This document shows, piece by piece, positions 6,731 through 10,388 of a stretch of 10,388 nucleotides of DNA. The position numbers and the translations under genes are program-made. The notes under the pieces are model-generated. The model was given only the letters and a program-made list of their open reading frames with translations. It was not told the origin of the DNA and searched no databases. Source of the DNA: Firmicutes bacterium UBA3936. Lineage in GTDB: Bacteria > Bacillota > Dethiobacteria > Dethiobacterales > Dethiobacteraceae. The DNA lies in NCBI GenBank assembly GCA_002385745.1, contig DGEC01000014.1, positions 1-10,388 of the forward strand. The letters are read 5' to 3'. Every line of letters begins with the position of its first letter. Positions within the stretch are counted from its first letter, which is position 1.

Positions 6731-6742
6731 TAAGTAAAACAA

Positions 6743-6782
6743 GGCGGCTGCGGAAACGGTGTCAGGACACATGACCCAGCCG
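6743..6782 (+). ncRNA. Structured 5' leader element of unknown class
   Basis: CGGCTG (6745-6750) pairs with CAGCCG (6777-6782). Inside, either GTGT/ACAC (6759-6762 with 6767-6770) or GTCA/TGAC (6761-6764 with 6772-6775) can pair, giving two mutually exclusive folds. The element ends about 19 bases before AAGGAG. It matches no riboswitch class I can recall. It may be only a stabilising hairpin. Confidence 0.3.
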
Positions 6783-6814
6783 TAAATACCAGGAAAAGGA
6801 AAGGAGTTAGATCA

Positions 6815-8554
6815 ATGAATTACTTTAGGGCAACATTTTATGACAGGTACACACCGCTGACTGAAGAACAAATCCGGGAAAAACTCACACCTGCCGCAAG
6901 GGCCGAAAGCGCTTCCCCAACTTCGGATGCCCTGGCCGGGAAATCGCTGAAAATTGTCCTGGATGACGGCCCCACACTGGAGTATTCCTTCACCCGGGAC
7001 ACACTTACACTAAAAGAGGGTGATGCCGCGCCTGTCAGCGCCCCTTATGCGGCAAAGGAACAGGGACAGATTATTTTATTCACACATATGATTCCCGATA
7101 CCGTCCGCGGATACAATATTGTTATTGACAAAAAAACCAACCTTGTTACTGTTTTTGAGGTCTGGTTCTGCGGCTTTGAACCGGACAAGCGGGAGGTATG
7201 GCGCCACTACATGTTCGGCTATGTGGATACCGGCGGGTCCGCTCCCGAAGAACGGCACGGCTACACCAACCGTATCGAAGGCCTGGGAACTTACTGGAAA
7301 GATGACAACGGCACAGAAATGCTTTACTTTTTTCCTTCATTAATCTGGTCTTCCTTTGTCGAGCTGAGCAACCCCCGCGGTCGCATCACCATAACGGCAC
7401 CCTCGGATTACATCAAAATAAACGACAAGCTTTATATCTATTCCCGGGTGGAGCAGGAATATTCCGGCACCTTCACACTGGAAGTAATCGACCTTTTTAA
7501 CGTCAGGCATATCGGCGTCCGTCTCGGCTTTGACCTGCAGGATAAACTTGATTACCGGGTTTATGAAGGCAAAGGAAAAGTTACAGGCTGGTCCACAAAC
7601 CTTGAACCCCTTACCTACCACGGCACCAAAATGCCGGACGATGAGACACTGAAGCAGCAGATCAATCCGGAGGTTAAAGGCTCACGTCCCCACTACCGCC
7701 CCAGGTTCCTGTATCCTGACTACACCCAGGAACAGGTGGATGAAATCATCAAAACAAACAGCAAGATTTTTGAAGGCAGGAACATCATGACCAGTTCCAA
7801 TACCATGGAGACATCCGATTACCTGGTAGGCAAGCGTTTTACCCTCCGCTTTGATGACGGTCCTGCCTGGGAATACGAAATTCTTGATACCTCCACCCTC
7901 AAATGGCGGGAAGAAGGCAAAACAGAATGGCAGGAAGAAATCTACCAGGCCTTTGAACCGGCACCCGACATTATCGTTTACTCTCACATCTGCACCGGCA
8001 GCAAACCGCTGCGCTGCCTGACCCAGGCAGTAGACTTCTCAAAAGCCCTTGCCACCTGTGTGGATGCACAAATGGGCAACGGGCGCAAGCCCTGGGAAGT
8101 CGGACGTACGGTCCATTTCGGTGTTTTGGAAACGGAAGGCGGCCCCGTCCCCCCGGCTGTGGAGCGCCACGGTTTCACAACGGACCTGGTCGGCAAGGCC
8201 TTTGCCTGGATATACGGCGATTTCATGCAGTCCATCCATGTCTACAGTACTCCGGAGTCCTATTCCTGGACAATTATACTGCCGGGCAACGCCGGCGGCT
8301 GGATGTGGAGTTCTCACTGCTTCTATATAAAACTCCGGGATGACGCCTATCTGATGAGCTGGGTCGAAGATGCCTGCAACGGCATGCAGGGGCTTTTTGT
8401 CCTCAATCCGAATCTGATGCACGACGCAGGCTTCGGCTTTGGCATGAGCAATTTCGAAGGGGAAGATGCCCTCAGTGTAACTACTGTGGGTGCCTATGCC
8501 CGTCCTCTGGCCGGATTTGATATCCTGAAATATTTTGAGAATAAACGGAAATAA
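6815..8554 (+). CDS. Tandem double MoaF-like protein
   Basis: A 579-residue cytoplasmic protein without signal peptide or membrane segment. The second half (about 330-575) matches MoaF closely: an N-terminal module starting LVGKRFTLRFDDGPAWEY (337-354), then a C-terminal module from RHGF (451-454) containing GGWMWSSHCFYIKL, SWVEDACNGMQG (515-526) and NPNLMHDAGF (531-540). The first half repeats the plan: LAGKSLKIVLDDGPTLEY (40-57) and ERHGYT (146-151), but its C-terminal module lacks the W-E-x-x-C-N-G-x-Q-G signature. The offset between copies is 297-304 residues. Typical MoaF is about half this length. MoaF was named from a molybdenum-cofactor gene cluster in Arthrobacter, and its biochemical role is not established; the fold is of calycin/lipocalin type, suggesting small-ligand binding. 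No molybdenum gene is nearby. ATG at 6815 has AAGGAG 8 bases upstream. It is a single-gene unit with its own promoter and terminator. Confidence 0.85.
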   Translation: MNYFRATFYDRYTPLTEEQIREKLTPAARAESASPTSDALAGKSLKIVLDDGPTLEYSFTRDTLTLKEGDAAPVSAPYAAKEQGQIILFTHMIPDTVRGYNIVIDKKTNLVTVFEVWFCGFEPDKREVWRHYMFGYVDTGGSAPEERHGYTNRIEGLGTYWKDDNGTEMLYFFPSLIWSSFVELSNPRGRITITAPSDYIKINDKLYIYSRVEQEYSGTFTLEVIDLFNVRHIGVRLGFDLQDKLDYRVYEGKGKVTGWSTNLEPLTYHGTKMPDDETLKQQINPEVKGSRPHYRPRFLYPDYTQEQVDEIIKTNSKIFEGRNIMTSSNTMETSDYLVGKRFTLRFDDGPAWEYEILDTSTLKWREEGKTEWQEEIYQAFEPAPDIIVYSHICTGSKPLRCLTQAVDFSKALATCVDAQMGNGRKPWEVGRTVHFGVLETEGGPVPPAVERHGFTTDLVGKAFAWIYGDFMQSIHVYSTPESYSWTIILPGNAGGWMWSSHCFYIKLRDDAYLMSWVEDACNGMQGLFVLNPNLMHDAGFGFGMSNFEGEDALSVTTVGAYARPLAGFDILKYFENKRK

Positions 8555-8575
8555 GCATCCGGTACAAAGTAAATT

Positions 8576-8619
8576 AAAGCAATTTCCTGCCTGTTGCATA
8601 CGGCAGGAAATTGCTTTTT
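8576..8619. terminator. Strong bidirectional terminator between convergent genes
   Basis: A perfect 16-bp stem (AAAGCAATTTCCTGCC at 8576-8591 with its complement at 8602-8617, 10-base loop) is followed by TTTT on the plus strand. On the minus strand the stem is followed by a looser T-rich run (TTTAATTTACTTT). It lies 22 bases after the MoaF-like stop and 66 bases after the SLH gene stop, serving both. Confidence 0.92.
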
Positions 8620-8685
8620 GCGCACTTTTCTATTAATTATTACCGTTTGCAGACACTTTTCATAATTTCAGCACATGCTCCGGGT

Positions 8686-10080
8686 CTAATACAGCCAGCC
8701 AAGGACCTTTTTGTAGGCTTCCGCTTCGTCGGCGGCAACCAGTTCCATGTCTGTCCCGTCAAGATTTATGCTGTACAGGTACTGGTCATACTTGGCATTT
8801 ATGAAATAAATCTTGTTTTTAAAAACATTCATATTCTGCACCGGGATGCCGCTCACCCGGACAGTTTCCGTGCCGTCAATTTTGGTGCGGTAGATTCCGC
8901 CGTCGCGGTATGCCGAGTAATAAATCCAGTCGCCCACAACGTTAATATACCTTGTGCGGAGGTTATTTAATTTTGTGCGTTTAGTCCTGTCGGTTTTAAT
9001 CTTGTAAAGGCATTCATTGTCTTTAAGATTGACAAAATAAAGCCACTCGCCCGACAAATTCAAAATATCCGCCCTGAAGTCGGCAATCATGGTCAGCCCC
9101 GTGCCGTCCCCATAAATCCTGTATACTCTATTGCCGTCGTCGTTATTGATAAAATAAACCCCCGTACTGTCCGCGTTTAAAAATGAAACTCTCAAATCAA
9201 CCAGTTTTTCATTGTCCGTGCCGTCCGTCCGCACACGGTACAGCGTCCCCTCATCGTCCGGGTTGGAGTAATAAACCCATTCGCCAAAAACGGAAATATG
9301 GATGCAGGGGCTGTCAGTCAGTTTGGTGCTGCCGCTGCCGTCTTTTCCGACTTTATACAGGCAATTGTTGTCTAAAGGATTTCTATAATAGATCCAGTCA
9401 TCCTGCAAGGCAACAAACCCGTTGTGGCTGACGTTGCCGAAGGGCCCGTCAAGTTCTGTTCCCAAAAGTGATTTCCTTGCCTCCAGCTCCTGCAGGAAAC
9501 GGGCTATAACGGCAAATGCTTCCGCCCGGTTCAAATGCCGTTTGGGCTTGAAACGCCCGTCCGGGTAGCCTTGAAGAAGGCCTTTTTCTACGGCAGCCGC
9601 CACATAGGGATGGCAGCTTTCCGCTATTTCTTCGCTGTCAGTAAAATCAGGAGGATCTGCCTGGGAAGTATCATAGCCCAACAGTCTGACAGTATATTTG
9701 GCCATATCCTCCCGGGTAATGGGCAAGTCAGGGTGAAATTCCTCGCCTTCTTCCCAGTTGAGAAGGATGCCTGTCCTCATAGCCGTATGTATGTATTCTT
9801 TAGCCCAGTGGCTGCCGATATCGGCAAAATTTGCCTCGGAAATGTCAAAGAGCATGAACCCCATGCCTGTCACCAGCATCTTGATATATTCAGCCCTGGT
9901 AACAGCTCTGTCGGGTCTTACTGTCCCGTCCTCATATCCTTGAATAACATCGGGGCGTTTTGCAGTCACTTCCCTGATAACATCAGCGGCCCAGTGCCCG
10001 CCGAGATCGGAAAAAGCAACTGCAGGAGCCGGCAGGAACAGCAACAGCAAAGCCAGCAACAGGGATATATATTTTCTCAT
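8686..10080 (-). CDS. Exported SLH-domain protein with DUF5050-like beta-propeller
   Basis: A 464-residue cell-surface protein. A signal peptide (1-22) has K3 and a long leucine core, with likely cleavage after AVA. Three SLH domains follow: about 23-70 (FSDLGGHW, VTRAE), 85-135 (FADIGSHW, ITRED) and 146-196 (FTDSEE, LNRAE). SLH triplets bind pyruvylated secondary cell-wall polymer and anchor proteins to the envelope. The second and third copies vary from the TRAE consensus. Residues 222-448 hold six repeats of about 39 residues, each with a D/E-W-x-Y-Y/F core and a LYRxxxDGT-like segment (for example GEWVYYSNPDDEGTLYRV, 266-283). This is the DUF5050/TolB-like pattern and probably forms a six-bladed beta-propeller. 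Ligand or partner is unknown. The ATG at 10080 has AAGGAGG 5 bases upstream. It is a monocistronic unit, bounded by the bidirectional terminator and the rnpB terminator. Confidence 0.92.
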   Translation of the reverse strand: MRKYISLLLALLLLFLPAPAVAFSDLGGHWAADVIREVTAKRPDVIQGYEDGTVRPDRAVTRAEYIKMLVTGMGFMLFDISEANFADIGSHWAKEYIHTAMRTGILLNWEEGEEFHPDLPITREDMAKYTVRLLGYDTSQADPPDFTDSEEIAESCHPYVAAAVEKGLLQGYPDGRFKPKRHLNRAEAFAVIARFLQELEARKSLLGTELDGPFGNVSHNGFVALQDDWIYYRNPLDNNCLYKVGKDGSGSTKLTDSPCIHISVFGEWVYYSNPDDEGTLYRVRTDGTDNEKLVDLRVSFLNADSTGVYFINNDDGNRVYRIYGDGTGLTMIADFRADILNLSGEWLYFVNLKDNECLYKIKTDRTKRTKLNNLRTRYINVVGDWIYYSAYRDGGIYRTKIDGTETVRVSGIPVQNMNVFKNKIYFINAKYDQYLYSINLDGTDMELVAADEAEAYKKVLGWLY

Positions 10081-10112
10081 GGTATCCTCCTTCTGACATG
10101 TTACTATATAAA

Positions 10113-10142
10113 ATCATACAGTATAAAATTACCAGATTGCAA
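10113..10142 (-). promoter_or_regulatory. Candidate sigma-A-type promoter of the SLH gene
   Basis: On the minus strand TTGCAA (10142-10137), an 18-base spacer and TATGAT (10118-10113). The transcription start would be near 10106, giving a leader of about 25 bases that contains the AAGGAGG site. It lies between the rnpB terminator and the gene. Confidence 0.55.
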
Positions 10143-10181
10143 GCAAATAAAGATTAAATATTTTTAACAGCAGCTTTTTAT

Positions 10182-10209
10182 AAAAAAACCGCGCATGATG
10201 CGCGGTTTT
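10182..10209 (-). terminator. Rho-independent terminator of rnpB
   Basis: On the minus strand AAAACCGCGCA, a 3-base loop and TGCGCGGTTTT form a perfect 11-bp stem ending in a run of seven T. It begins just after the 3' end of the RNase P RNA. Confidence 0.9.
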
Positions 10210-10214
10210 GGAGT

Positions 10215-10388
10215 TTATACAAAGCAGGTCTGTAAGCCGAGTTCTGTTCCCCTGGCGGGGCGATAGTCATCTATCTGGGGAAACAGTTGCCTGTTTCCTC
10301 AAGCGACCTAACCCGGGAAATCGGCGGGCAACGTCATCTCTCCCCTATTTGGTCTTGCTCCGGGTGGGGTTTACCTAGCCGGCCAGTC
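10215..10388 (-). ncRNA. rnpB: RNase P RNA, 3' part (5' part outside window)
   Basis: The catalytic RNA of RNase P, which matures the 5' ends of tRNAs. Read on the minus strand, the conserved blocks occur in order: GGTAAACCCCACCCGGAGCA, AAGACCAAATAGGGG, GGGTTAGGTCGCTTGAGG, CCCAGATAGATGACTATC and ACAGAACTCGGCTTACAG near the 3' end. The order and spacing resemble the type A (E. coli-like) architecture, as known in several clostridial lineages. The 3' strand of the terminal helix P1 is probably AGACCTGCTTTG, so the mature end lies near 10215-10222; this end is approximate. A CCCC/GGGG hairpin sits just before ACAGAAC. The 5' strand of P1 and the first specificity domain lie beyond position 10388. 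Confidence 0.95.

Noticed and set aside
9535..10167. 210-residue plus-strand open frame opposite the SLH gene
   Set aside because: Antisense shadow of a well-supported gene with signal peptide and SLH domains; it also runs through that gene's promoter.

Overview
The window looks like chromosomal DNA from a Gram-positive, endospore-forming anaerobe of the Firmicutes, most likely a clostridial/Peptococcaceae-type organism. The evidence is a Spo0E-family sporulation phosphatase, an exported protein with three S-layer homology (SLH) domains, strong AGGAGG-type ribosome binding sites, two TTG starts, a type-A-like RNase P RNA, and a flavoprotein/ferredoxin pair typical of anaerobic metabolism. The genus is inference. 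No mobile element, CRISPR array, tRNA or rRNA was seen.

Layout: all genes but one are on the minus strand. Positions 1-936 hold the first 312 codons of an HD-domain protein of the YfbR type. It has two HD modules and the first has lost the HD dyad. After a hairpin-rich gap (937-1105) comes a two-gene operon read leftward: an FAD flavoprotein of the fumarate reductase/AprA superfamily (1419-3305) and a two-cluster ferredoxin (1106-1405). Their junction is translationally coupled and a terminator lies at 1045-1090. A P-type Ca2+ ATPase (3455-6058, TTG start) lies downstream of a Spo0E-like phosphatase (6146-6409, TTG start), and these two may be cotranscribed.

The only plus-strand gene (6815-8554) encodes a tandem double MoaF-like protein. 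It sits behind an extended -10 promoter, a palindromic operator candidate and a structured leader. A strong bidirectional terminator (8576-8619) separates it from the convergent SLH gene (8686-10080), whose product combines a signal peptide, three SLH domains and a six-repeat DUF5050-like beta-propeller. At the right edge is the 3' part of rnpB on the minus strand with its own terminator; the rest lies beyond 10388.

The neighbourhood is mostly single-gene transcription units rather than one pathway. The flavoprotein/ferredoxin pair is the clearest functional module: electrons would pass between the FAD protein and the 4Fe-4S protein, with an unknown substrate. The least understood items are the double MoaF protein with its leader, the orphan AprAB-like pair with its promoter palindrome, and the duplicated HD protein.
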